Shown in pieces: positions 37,039 through 45,055 of a DNA stretch of 64,000 bases. The notes under the pieces were generated by a model. It worked only from the letters and a program-made list of their open reading frames with translations, was not told the DNA's origin and ran no database searches. Where the stretch lies: assembly GCF_025403485.1 (NCBI RefSeq), contig NZ_CP099966.1, positions 3,261,001-3,325,000 on the forward strand, in the 5' to 3' direction. The translations under genes and the position numbers were made by a program. The DNA is from Chryseobacterium paludis. Its GTDB lineage: Bacteria > Bacteroidota > Bacteroidia > Flavobacteriales > Weeksellaceae. Each line of letters begins with the position of its first letter. Position 1 is the first letter of the stretch.

Positions 37039-38006
37039 ATGAAAAAAATTATCTTTTCTGCATTCTTATTATTTGGAATTTCTTGCTTTTCCCAAACCGC
37101 TACAAAAAAATGCAACTCAATGAATCGGAGATATGAATATTTTGATTCAAGGGGAAACATGACAGGTTATGAGATTTATAACAGCATGACAAGACAATGG
37201 GAATATTACAGTTTGACACAATCTTCACAAACACGTCAGCCTACACAATACCGTGATCCACAGCAATTGGATATTTCAGGTTTAGGAAATGCTACAAGTA
37301 TTCTACAAAATAGATATAACAATAATGCCCAGCAGGTTCAAAATGCAGTAAATACTATATCTAATCAAATAAATAATTTAGATGTAACCAATGAACAAAG
37401 AAAACTTATCTCTGATACTTTTCAAAAGAACTGTATTAGCATGATAAATCAAACAACAATCAATTACTCATCCGCAAATGAGACTAATCGTCTAATACAA
37501 TGGTTATATGATTCCTTGAACACTATTATTAAAATATCACAGCTTCTAGTTCCAATTCCACAAATGATTACAGCAGTGATAGTAAAATAAAAGCTAATTA
37601 TGGTAAAACTTTACCTGTCTACAATATTGCTATTTTCGACCATAACAATAAACGAGTAAGAGACGAAACCATATTAAATAATTCCTATCTGATTATTTTT
37701 GATGACCACATTGAATTTAAAAAAGCTAATGGGGAATTATCTTACAGAGATTTAAAAGATAAGGTATATAATGAACAAAAAAAAGGTTATCAATATTCAT
37801 CATCATGGGGAGGAGTATTTGTTCATGAAGATTTAAAGTATGTTGAATTTTTTACGGGCAGCTTAGCAATTGGAGAGAATTACACTTATTATATAGCCCC
37901 ATCTGGAAATAGATAACATTACTCCAAAAACCTTTATTATGCAATTAAACCTATTGAAGCCTTCGATAATAAGGAGTTTGCTCAAAATTGGACCAATAAA
38001 AATTAA
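37039..38006 (+). pseudogene. Secreted protein gene broken by a frameshift and a nonsense codon
   Basis: The first frame from ATG 37039 gives a signal peptide (cut near CFSQ) and about 165 plausible residues, then loses coding character after the A-run at 37531-37534 and stops at 37590. The next frame stays coding from there (NITASSSNSTNDYSSD onwards) to a TAA at 37914, and the same frame continues past it (HYSKNLYYAIKPIEAF) to 38006. Adding one A and ignoring the stop gives a single product of about 320 residues. No family recognised. Sequencing error could explain the frameshift but not easily both lesions. Confidence 0.75.
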
Positions 38007-38161
38007 GTAACTATTTGTATCTAAATAAAATACGACATATTTTGTCGCCTATCAAAAGTAAATTTGTCTATGAGAAAGTTGATTCAAAACAATACGTAAA
38101 CCTCCAAGCTGTGAATTAAAAAATATTTATAAATTAGCAATCTAAAAATTACAAACAATCA

Positions 38162-39481
38162 ATGAGGAAAAATTTAATTATTCGACTTGTGCTTATGATA
38201 GCATTAATTACTTGGATGAACTCCTGTAGTTCTGAAGGAGATCTCCTTAATAACAAAGAGGAAAAGTACTCTAAAAAATTTCAAGTCTTTACTTCTAAAA
38301 ATGGAGAGGCTGTAAATTATTCGGCTGGTTTTAAAAAGCTTTTAGAAAATTACGATGGTATTAATAATACTGGATTAAGTAAGGAAGGATTCTTTAGTCA
38401 GAAAAGAGTTAACAAACTTAATGATGAATATGTTGAGTTCAATGTACATTCTCAGGATATTATCCTTGAAAATGGAGATCATTGGATTATTTATCCAATA
38501 ATTAAAAATAATAGCGTATCTGGACTCACTATTGCTGTTCTTAAAGATAAAGAAACATTTGTCGAATACTTGCCAATGGATTCTAACTCTAACTATTACT
38601 TGAAAATAATAGATCTTTTCAAGTTACAATATGAAAAGAGTACTCGTAAAGCTCGAGCCTCTAATAAAGGAGGAAATGATTGTGGTTTTGATTTAAATAA
38701 CCCTTGTGATATAGACGAAGTTATTATTAATATTCCAAATCCTGGTAATGGTAGTAATAGTGGCGGTGGCGCAGGTGGTCCTGGAGGCGGTGGTCCTGGT
38801 GGTGGTTGCTCTAAATTTCAAAATTGTATTGATCCTAATTCTGGAGGTGGAGGTGGAGGAGAAGGTTCATATGAGAATCCCTGCGATAAAGCTAAAGAAC
38901 GTTTAGTAAATCCGAAAATACAAGCAAAAATTAATGAGCTTAAAAACCAATCCACACAAGGAGGAGAAAAAGGGGTAATGTTTAAAGCAGATGGTACTCC
39001 TTCTCCAACAATAAGCGGTGGTGCACATAGTGTTAATTTTGGTGATAAAACTGGATATCAAGGAGGTTATCATAATCATACACCAACGGGTATACCAATG
39101 CTTTCCCCACCAGATATTGACCAGCTTTTGCAATTTGCATTAGCACAAGGAAATGGAAACCCTACAAATGCAAGTAATGCTTACCTAGGAATGGTAGCAC
39201 CAAATGGCATGCATTATGTAATATTATTCAATGGAACTTATAATGATGCATTAGTAACTTTTTCGCAACAAGATTTAGATGACCATGTAACTAGGTACCA
39301 AACTAGGTATGGAATGTTCAAACCATCAACTTCTGAAGGGTATGAAAAGTTATTTTTTAAATCTCTTAATGATATGGGGCTAAATGGAAAAGTAACCCTA
39401 CAAAGAATAGAAAGTGATGGAACAATAAAAACAGTAACTAAAAATGATAATGGTACAACAACAGCTATACCATGTCTATAA
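38162..39481 (+). CDS. Lipoprotein with Gly-rich linker and JAMM-like C-terminal motif
   Basis: A 439-residue protein. The lipoprotein signal ends at C22 (TWMNSC). Residues 30-160 form an N-terminal domain, 190-235 are a Gly-rich linker with several GGGG runs, and the C-terminal domain starts near 240. There YHNHTPTGIPMLSPPD carries H304, H306, S315 and D318, close to the JAB/JAMM metalloprotease pattern HxH-x7-S-x2-D but with one extra residue. A glutamate upstream (E269) could be the catalytic acid. The enzymatic call is inference. The gene sits inside the island, with a small secreted protein gene just after it. Confidence 0.75.
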   Translation: MRKNLIIRLVLMIALITWMNSCSSEGDLLNNKEEKYSKKFQVFTSKNGEAVNYSAGFKKLLENYDGINNTGLSKEGFFSQKRVNKLNDEYVEFNVHSQDIILENGDHWIIYPIIKNNSVSGLTIAVLKDKETFVEYLPMDSNSNYYLKIIDLFKLQYEKSTRKARASNKGGNDCGFDLNNPCDIDEVIINIPNPGNGSNSGGGAGGPGGGGPGGGCSKFQNCIDPNSGGGGGGEGSYENPCDKAKERLVNPKIQAKINELKNQSTQGGEKGVMFKADGTPSPTISGGAHSVNFGDKTGYQGGYHNHTPTGIPMLSPPDIDQLLQFALAQGNGNPTNASNAYLGMVAPNGMHYVILFNGTYNDALVTFSQQDLDDHVTRYQTRYGMFKPSTSEGYEKLFFKSLNDMGLNGKVTLQRIESDGTIKTVTKNDNGTTTAIPCL

Positions 39482-39502
39482 TCTTTAAATTAAATCGAAA
39501 AA

Positions 39503-40069
39503 ATGAAAATTATATTATTCTTAACAGTATTCCTTTTCTCAAGTTCATGCTATTCACAACAAGTTTATCCATTGAATACAGACTTTGATGAAGTCCCTCA
39601 GAATTCCTATTTAAAGGATTCCAATAATGAATTAACTCCTTATATAGGAACCTACAAATCTTCTTTTCAAAATAGGGAAATCACAATCTATATTACAAAA
39701 GAAGTACAAAAGTTTTTTAAAGCCTTAAAGGTTTATCAAGACGCATTGTCAATAAGATATGTTGTAAAAAATTCAGCAGGAGCTATTCTTCAAGACACAC
39801 AAAGCATGACTTTTCAACCAAATCAATTTGAACATACTATTTACAGTCATGGGACTTATCCTAATCAGAATATTGTATGGTTCAATTATGGGGGAACAAA
39901 TTGCAGAGTTGGTTGGGGAGCTATTGAATTAAAAAAGATTAGTACTACTCAGCTATCATGGGAATACAAACCTAATGACATCATACTTGACAGCAGTAAG
40001 TGCCCTCAAGGAACAGACATAAATATCTACTTGCCTGAAACAAAAGGTTTGATATTTACTAAACAATAA
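39503..40069 (+). CDS. Secreted protein of unknown function (possibly DUF6705-like)
   Basis: 188 residues with a signal peptide ending near CYSQQ (residue 20). The body starts YPLNTDFDEVPQNSYLKD and continues with Lys-rich strands, Trp/Gly segments and two late cysteines. I associate this start with a small secreted family common in Chryseobacterium, possibly DUF6705, but could not check. It lies 21 bp after the JAMM-like lipoprotein gene and is probably co-transcribed, so they may work together. Confidence 0.7.
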   Translation: MKIILFLTVFLFSSSCYSQQVYPLNTDFDEVPQNSYLKDSNNELTPYIGTYKSSFQNREITIYITKEVQKFFKALKVYQDALSIRYVVKNSAGAILQDTQSMTFQPNQFEHTIYSHGTYPNQNIVWFNYGGTNCRVGWGAIELKKISTTQLSWEYKPNDIILDSSKCPQGTDINIYLPETKGLIFTKQ

Positions 40070-40301
40070 AATCAACAAATTATAAATCAACCTTTATCAA
40101 TTTTGGTAAAGGTTTTTTATTACAACTTATACAAAAAGCCTCCCATAAAAGAGAGACTTAAAAAAACAAATGATTAAAAATTATATTTAATTCAAATACA
40201 CTATTTCCTTCTAAAGTAAGGCTTATTCAAGATACTAATAGTCAATAACAAAATGATTGGTTTTACTACAACTACACTACAGTAAAACCAACCACTCTTA
40301 T

Positions 40302-40466
40302 TTAATTCCCAACAATAATTGGATAATTTTCATCACAATCTTTAAACAATTCATCAAACTTTTGGATAATCATATTTTTAAGGTAAATAAAGGTTTTATC
40401 CAACTTTTTAGTCTTAATATAATTCTTTAGCATCAGAACCAAAATCTCTTTTCCAAAAGGAATATT
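40302..40466 (-). pseudogene. C-terminal remnant of a leftward gene
   Basis: A 54-residue open stretch with clear coding character (FGKEILVLMLKNYIKTKK ... DENYPIIVGN), ended by TAA, but blocked immediately upstream by an in-frame TAG and lacking a good start. It looks like the tail of a truncated gene. No family recognised. Confidence 0.5.
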
Positions 40467-40470
40467 CTAA

Positions 40471-40695
40471 TTTATTTCCCAGATTTGCAAAAATGACAAT
40501 TCAAATGCTTCATATTATCCCATTAAAGGAGAAATAGGTTCAATGGTCTATGTGGTTCATTCCCACACTGCTTATATTGAAAATTCAGTACATCAATACT
40601 ATAATTTTCTAACAGAAGGAATAGAATATTTGAAAACTACATATAAAACAAACAAAATAAAGACATTAGATAAACAAACACATAATAAAAAATAA
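40471..40695 (+). pseudogene. C-terminal remnant of a rightward gene
   Basis: A 74-residue frame open from just after a TAA to a TAA at 40693 (including SYYPIKGEIGSMVYVVHSHTAY), with plausible composition but no start codon before an internal ATG at 40543. It abuts the opposite-strand remnant and the right att repeat, suggesting rearranged island debris. Confidence 0.45.
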
Positions 40696-40706
40696 AATCG
40701 CCTCTA

Positions 40707-40752
40707 ACTGTTAATCAGAGGGTCGCTGGTTCGAGCCCAGCAGGAGGAGCCA
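40707..40752 (+). repeat. Right att-like repeat (46 bp of tRNA-Asn)
   Basis: Exact copy of the last 46 bases of tRNA-Asn including CCA, without the 5' half, so it cannot be a functional tRNA. It is followed by the terminator that originally belonged to the interrupted tRNA gene. Confidence 0.85.
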
Positions 40753-40785
40753 AAAAGAGTTGCAAATTTTGCAACTCTTTTTTTA
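40752..40785 (+). terminator. Terminator after the right att repeat
   Basis: Stem aaaagagttgc/gcaactctttt with a 7-nt loop and T-run. Presumably the original terminator of the tRNA-Asn gene that the island interrupted. Confidence 0.75.
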
Positions 40786-40982
40786 TTTCTACCTTTCAAT
40801 TCTATTTTTTTAAATTTCTAATTCCAACTAAATAGATAGACTTATTCGTAATTTTCAATTCCAAAATATTGAAATAGAGACTGATAAAAAAATCTTCTCT
40901 ATCATGCATCAAACCTGAATAAACCTGCTTTTACTCAAATTTTGAATTTTCTTAATTTTTTATGGTAATTGCCCTAAAAAAA

Positions 40983-41014
40983 TTTGCTTCATATTAATAT
41001 TCATATTATATTTG
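40983..41014 (+). promoter_or_regulatory. Promoter of the second tRNA-Asn
   Basis: TTTG (40983-40986) and TATATTTG (41007-41014) with a 20-bp spacer, the same arrangement as the first tRNA-Asn promoter. The downstream gcaccacttaaaa stretch is also shared. Confidence 0.75.
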
Positions 41015-41037
41015 CACCACTTAAAACAAAGGAAAAT

Positions 41038-41111
41038 TCCTCCTTAGCTCAGTTGGTTAGAGCATCTGACTGTTAATCAGAGGGTCGCTGGTTCGAGCCC
41101 AGCAGGAGGAG
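41038..41111 (+). tRNA. Second tRNA-Asn (GTT), CCA not encoded
   Basis: Same 74-nt body as the first copy: TCCTCCT acceptor, GTT anticodon. The genome continues GCTTAA after the discriminator G, so CCA must be added post-transcriptionally. It has its own promoter and terminator. The two genes appear to be an ancestral tandem pair, and the island split off the first. Confidence 0.97.
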
Positions 41112-41114
41112 CTT

Positions 41115-41144
41115 AAAAAGAGTTACAATTTTGTAACTCTTTTT
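41115..41144 (+). terminator. Terminator after the second tRNA-Asn
   Basis: Stem aaaaagagttacaa/ttgtaactcttttt, a 14-bp perfect inverted repeat with a two-base loop. Confidence 0.85.
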
Positions 41145-41418
41145 TATTTGACTAAATCCAAACTCTACATTCTATTTGTATTTTCATCATTTATTAAATA
41201 AACATCTGCCTTAACTTAACATTCCGTATTATTCAACTTTAAACTCTTTTCTCAATAAGTTCATTTTGCAAAATTTTATAATTTGTATTCATACATAAAT
41301 AAGTTATTTATTTTAATGAAGAACAATACAGCTATTTTTTGCATAAAACTATTCCTATATGATACTTAAACAAGCTATTACTGCTTCGTTAGTAAATTGA
41401 AACTCCCCAAATATCATA
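41145..41418. other. Intergenic region before the DUF5686-type gene
   Basis: About 275 bp, AT-rich, with no gene seen. Confidence 0.4.
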
Positions 41419-41448
41419 TTGAGATGGTATTATTTTTTGGTACATTTG
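41419..41448 (+). promoter_or_regulatory. Promoter of the DUF5686-type gene
   Basis: TTG at 41419-41421 and TACATTTG at 41441-41448, 19-bp spacer, matching the Bacteroidota consensus. The gene starts about 85 bp further on. Confidence 0.65.
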
Positions 41449-41532
41449 CATCTTTTGTAAATAAACACGAAATTTTTTATAATCTTATCCGTTTTAAAAA
41501 TAAACAGCATACTTTTTGTTTATGCTAAATGC

Positions 41533-44073
41533 TTGAAGAAACTACGAATGTTAATTAATAACCCCAAATACCACTACCTCTACCTTTTCCTCTTATTTTC
41601 CGGCATTGTCTGCGCACAAAATACAGCAAGTGGCAAAATCGTTGATGCTAAGACCAACAAAGAAGTTACCGGAGTGGATATCTTTATCAATGACAGTAAC
41701 CAGCCCCTTTTAACAACAACTAATGGGGATTTCAGTGTTCAGTCGGACAGCATTATTTATAAACTAAAGTTTCTAAGAAAAAGCTATGCATTAGAGAGCG
41801 TTGATATAACACCTGAAAATGCCAACAATATTTTTGTAAAACTTTCTAAAGAAAAAGTAGAAAGTATTCAGGAAGTTGTCATTCACAACGAAAAAACAAA
41901 ATACAAAAACAAAAAAGAAAACCCTGCTTATGCTATTATGCAGGAAGTCTGGAAAAGAAAAAGAAACAACGGACTGAATAAGTTTGACACATATACTTAT
42001 AAAGAATACGAAAAGATCCAGTTTGACGCCAACAATCTTGATAGTGCCTTTATGAAGAGGAAGATCTTTAACAAGCTGGATTTCATTTTTGATTATGCAG
42101 ATTCAACCGCGAGTGGTAAAATGGCACTTCCCGTTTTTTTAAATGAAGCAGTTTATGAAAATTATGGAGAAAATAAACCCGGAAAGAAAACAAAGAGACT
42201 ATTAATTGCTCAAAAAACTTCTGGATTTCAAGATAATCAAATCGTTACTTTAACAGCAAAAAACCTTTATCGGGATATTAATATTTATGATAACACATTG
42301 AATTATTTTGATATTGGTTTTCCAAGCCCGGTAGGAACGGACGGATTTAGTACATATGATTACAATTTAGTTGACACCCTCAGTGTACGTGGGGAGAACG
42401 CTTATAAGATCAGATATCAACCCAAAAGAACAGATATTTTAGCTTTCCAGGGCTACCTCTATATTGACACCGATACCTATGCCGTAATAGGAGCTACATT
42501 GAAATCAACACAGAAAATGAACGTTAATTTCGTGAATGGAATTTCCACTGAATTAGAATATGATAATCCTGACGAAAATACTTTTTTGCCTAAAAAGTTT
42601 GTAACAGAAGTAGAAATAACACCATTTTCAAAAAAGAAAACCTCTAAAAGCATAATTGCCAAAAGATCTGTTGATTATTCAGACTATGTATTTAACAAGC
42701 CTCTTGCTGCATCAGTTTTCACCCGTAGAGAGGAAGAATATGATAATAAGTTCGTAGATAAAGACGAAGCTTATTGGACCAAAGCAAGACCCGACTCGTT
42801 GTCTAAATCTGAACAAGGTGTGTATGATATGCTTGACAAGCTTCAACAGGTTCCAAAATTCAATCGAATTGTAAAATTGTATGAAACCCTTGGCTCAGGA
42901 TATTACAACGTCACAAAAGGGATAGATCTAGGTCCCATATTCTCAGTATATGGAGTAAACGAAGTAGAAGGGGATAGAATAAGATTGGGAGCCAGAAGCT
43001 ATTTTACCATGAACGACCCTTGGAGAATACAATTCTACACTGCTTATGGTTTTAAAGATCAACAATTTAAATATGGTGTCGAAGCAAAATACATGTTCAA
43101 TAGAGTTAACCGATTTATGATCGGAGCTGGGACGAGAAGAGACATTATGCAGCTGGGAGTTCAGCTAACAACTGACGATGGAATCATGTCCAGATCATTT
43201 GCGTCTTCAACCGTTTTCGCAAGGGGAGATAATGCCTCTTTAAGTTCTTTAAATCAAACCAATGTTTTTGCGGCTATTGAGCCTTGGAAAAATTTTCAGG
43301 TTAGAATTGACGGAACCATGCAAAGCATTAAATCTGCCAATCCTGATGGATTCAGTCTTATGTACTATAGAAATGGAAACTTAAGACAAACGCTTAACGA
43401 CTCACATGTTACTGTTAGCTTAATAGCGAGACCAGGAGCTAAATTTTCACAAACCGGAGTTGACAGGCATGAACATGGAACATTGGCACCCACAATTGTC
43501 TTAAAATATACCCGAGGACTTGAAGGTTTATTTAATGCAGATTTCAATTACAATAAATTGCAATTCTTATTTTATAAACCTGTTTTAATTGGAAGCTGGG
43601 GAAAAACATTAATCAATTTTGAAGCTGGAAAAAATTTCAACACAGTTCCATTGGCTTTACAAAATGTGATCCCAGGAAACCAATCCTACAGTTTAGTAGG
43701 GAACACATTTGCTCAACTTAATTACTATGAATTTGTAGCAGATACCTACACTACCTTGCATTTGGAACACCACTTTAATGGTAAAATCCTTTCTTATATT
43801 CCGTTGATCAAGAAGCTGAAATTAAGAGAGATTGCATTTATAAGAAGTGCATACGGAACATTAAGCGATGCTTCCAAGAACATTAATGTAGAAGGATTCA
43901 AATACTCCGCACCAAGTGATCACATCTACTATGAATATGGATTTGGGATTGAGAATATAGGATTTGGAAATTTAAGGATCTTCAGAGTAGATTTTAACTG
44001 GCGGGGCAACTATCTAAACAGACCTGATATTTCTACATTTGGAATAAAAGCTGGTTTCCAGGTTGGTTTTTAA
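41533..44073 (+). CDS. DUF5686-type outer-membrane protein with carboxypeptidase-like regulatory domain
   Basis: An 846-residue outer-membrane protein. After a signal peptide (cut near IVCAQN) comes a CarboxypepD_reg-like beta domain (about 32-105, GKIVDAKTNKEVTGVDIF). Next is a periplasmic module with EKIQFDANN, then a C-terminal beta-barrel with Gly/aromatic strands ending in AGFQVGF. This is the DUF5686 layout common in Bacteroidota. The start may be this TTG (MKKLRM) or the ATG at 41548; I keep the TTG because MKKL starts are common. Role unknown, probably envelope assembly or export. Confidence 0.85.
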   Translation: MKKLRMLINNPKYHYLYLFLLFSGIVCAQNTASGKIVDAKTNKEVTGVDIFINDSNQPLLTTTNGDFSVQSDSIIYKLKFLRKSYALESVDITPENANNIFVKLSKEKVESIQEVVIHNEKTKYKNKKENPAYAIMQEVWKRKRNNGLNKFDTYTYKEYEKIQFDANNLDSAFMKRKIFNKLDFIFDYADSTASGKMALPVFLNEAVYENYGENKPGKKTKRLLIAQKTSGFQDNQIVTLTAKNLYRDINIYDNTLNYFDIGFPSPVGTDGFSTYDYNLVDTLSVRGENAYKIRYQPKRTDILAFQGYLYIDTDTYAVIGATLKSTQKMNVNFVNGISTELEYDNPDENTFLPKKFVTEVEITPFSKKKTSKSIIAKRSVDYSDYVFNKPLAASVFTRREEEYDNKFVDKDEAYWTKARPDSLSKSEQGVYDMLDKLQQVPKFNRIVKLYETLGSGYYNVTKGIDLGPIFSVYGVNEVEGDRIRLGARSYFTMNDPWRIQFYTAYGFKDQQFKYGVEAKYMFNRVNRFMIGAGTRRDIMQLGVQLTTDDGIMSRSFASSTVFARGDNASLSSLNQTNVFAAIEPWKNFQVRIDGTMQSIKSANPDGFSLMYYRNGNLRQTLNDSHVTVSLIARPGAKFSQTGVDRHEHGTLAPTIVLKYTRGLEGLFNADFNYNKLQFLFYKPVLIGSWGKTLINFEAGKNFNTVPLALQNVIPGNQSYSLVGNTFAQLNYYEFVADTYTTLHLEHHFNGKILSYIPLIKKLKLREIAFIRSAYGTLSDASKNINVEGFKYSAPSDHIYYEYGFGIENIGFGNLRIFRVDFNWRGNYLNRPDISTFGIKAGFQVGF

Positions 44074-44122
44074 TTTAGATTAAGTAAAACGAAAAAATTG
44101 TTTATACATTTTAATTATAAAC

Positions 44123-44156
44123 ATAAAGAGGTCTCAAATAATTGAGACCTCTTTAT
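44123..44156. terminator. Bidirectional terminator between DUF5686-type gene and peptide gene 1
   Basis: A perfect 15-bp stem (ataaagaggtctcaa/ttgagacctctttat) with a 4-nt loop separates two convergent genes. Confidence 0.85.
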
Positions 44157-44164
44157 TATATTAT

Positions 44165-44332
44165 TTAGCAAGTTTCACAGAAATCGATAACCATATTAAC
44201 ACATTTTCTCTTCTGCTGTTCTGTCCATTGGCACCACTCTGCACACCATGTGGCCGGTACGGGACAATCTGAACCAAGTCCTCCGTTAATGTTTTTCAAA
44301 TCCTTCTTTCCCAATTTTTTCAAATTTTTCAT
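44165..44332 (-). CDS. Double-glycine-leader Cys/Trp-rich peptide 1
   Basis: A 55-residue peptide too short for routine gene calling. The leader MKNLKKLGKKDLKNINGG ends in a double glycine at residues 17-18, the cleavage signal of C39-peptidase ABC exporters. The core is LGSDCPVPATWCAEWCQWT followed by a basic stretch (EQQKRK) and CVNMVIDFCETC, with six cysteines and three tryptophans. Two paralogues at 44508 and 44716 share leader and pattern. It resembles the short bacteriocin-like leader peptides known from Chryseobacterium, but I know of no described product with this core. It has its own promoter copy and is followed by a strong terminator. Confidence 0.85.
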   Translation of the reverse strand: MKNLKKLGKKDLKNINGGLGSDCPVPATWCAEWCQWTEQQKRKCVNMVIDFCETC

Positions 44333-44407
44333 AATAAATAGTTTTAGTTTGTTGCCTACTCTTTATGCTTTTCGGCATTCGCATTTTATTTAATAAATAA
44401 ACGATGA

Positions 44408-44415
44408 TAAATATA
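44408..44415 (-). promoter_or_regulatory. Candidate promoter of peptide gene 1
   Basis: Minus-strand TATATTTA, one base from TAnnTTTG, about 75 bp before the start. The surrounding 150 bp is nearly the same as the region before peptide gene 3, down to the leader segment with tgttgcctactctttatgcttttcgg on the plus strand. Confidence 0.45.
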
Positions 44416-44457
44416 AAATATTTCACGAAATTTGGAATATTATAAAAAATATTTGCC

Positions 44458-44482
44458 AAAAAAGCCCCAACATTGTTGAGGC
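44458..44482 (-). terminator. Terminator after peptide genes 3-2
   Basis: On the minus-strand RNA, GCCUCAAC pairs with GUUGGGGC using one G-U pair, followed by six Us. It is imperfect as DNA on the plus strand, so it is directional and ends the two-gene unit of peptides 3 and 2. Confidence 0.75.
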
Positions 44483-44507
44483 ACTATATGTAAGTATAAA
44501 ATTCAGA

Positions 44508-44675
44508 TTAGCATGGACATGGATCTGGATCTATAATCATATTTGGGCATCTAAGCCTTTGTTGTGGCGTCCATGAGCACCATGCTGAACAGGTAGTTGC
44601 TGGAGGAGGACAAGCTGCCGCACCACCATCAATTGATTTCAATTCTCTTTTCGTAAGTTTTTTTAGGTTTTTCAT
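44508..44675 (-). CDS. Double-glycine-leader Cys/Trp-rich peptide 2
   Basis: A 55-residue paralogue. The leader MKNLKKLTKRELKSIDGG is followed by core AAACPPPATTCSAWCSWT and then PQQRLRCPNMIIDPDPCPC. The six cysteines align with those of peptides 1 and 3, while the first Trp of the WC pair is Thr here and the tail is Pro-rich. It starts only 40 bp after the stop of peptide gene 3 and lacks its own promoter copy, so the two are probably one transcript. Confidence 0.85.
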   Translation of the reverse strand: MKNLKKLTKRELKSIDGGAAACPPPATTCSAWCSWTPQQRLRCPNMIIDPDPCPC

Positions 44676-44715
44676 AAAATAGTTTGTTTTAAAAATTTGT
44701 ACTCATTCTTTTCAA

Positions 44716-44880
44716 TTAACAATCACATGGTGTATCAATAACAGCATTGATACAATGTGCTTTTTGCCAAGCTGTCCATGAGCACCATTCTGCACACCAT
44801 GAAGCTGGTACCGGACATCTTTCAGCGCCACCATCAATCGTTTTTAACTCTCTTTTTGTCAGTTTTTTTAAATTTTTCAT
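44716..44880 (-). CDS. Double-glycine-leader Cys/Trp-rich peptide 3
   Basis: A 54-residue paralogue, first in transcription order. The leader is MKNLKKLTKRELKTIDGG, and the core AERCPVPASWCAEWCSWT leads into AWQKAHCINAVIDTPCDC. Six cysteines are in the same register as the other two. The shared core pattern is CP-x-PA-x2-C-x2-WC-x-WT-x2-Q, then C-x-N-x2-ID, ending C-x-C. The pattern suggests three disulfides, metal binding or thioether modification; none can be proved from sequence. No modifying enzyme or exporter is encoded nearby. Confidence 0.85.
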   Translation of the reverse strand: MKNLKKLTKRELKTIDGGAERCPVPASWCAEWCSWTAWQKAHCINAVIDTPCDC

Positions 44881-44953
44881 AATAAATAGTTTTAGTTTGT
44901 TGCCTACTCTTTATGCTTTTCGGCTTTCGCAATCATTTGTATATGAACGCTAA

Positions 44954-44961
44954 CAAATATA
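44954..44961 (-). promoter_or_regulatory. -7 box before peptide gene 3
   Basis: Minus-strand TATATTTG, an exact TAnnTTTG match, about 74 bp before the start of peptide gene 3, in a segment duplicated before peptide gene 1. Confidence 0.6.
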
Positions 44962-45003
44962 AAAATATTTCACAAAAATTGGAATATTATAAAATATTTT
45001 GCC

Positions 45004-45034
45004 AAAAAAAAGCCTCAACACTGTTGAGGCTTTT
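45004..45034. terminator. Terminator after rpmA
   Basis: A perfect 9-bp stem gcctcaaca/tgttgaggc with one-base loop, flanked by A- and T-runs on both sides. It lies 22 bp after the rpmA stop in its direction and shares its stem sequence with the terminator at 44458, as part of the duplicated unit. Confidence 0.85.
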
Positions 45035-45055
45035 AATTTTTATAGAACGCTTAGA

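Larger units (their letters stand above)
36097..40752. mobile_element. Decayed genomic island integrated in tRNA-Asn
   Basis: About 4.6 kb bounded by exact 46-bp copies of the tRNA-Asn 3' half. Inside lie a structured hairpin element, a frameshifted gene, two intact secreted or lipoprotein genes and two gene remnants. No integrase, relaxase or transposase is recognisable, so the element is probably a remnant that can no longer excise on its own. Gene density is lower than in the flanks. Confidence 0.75.
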
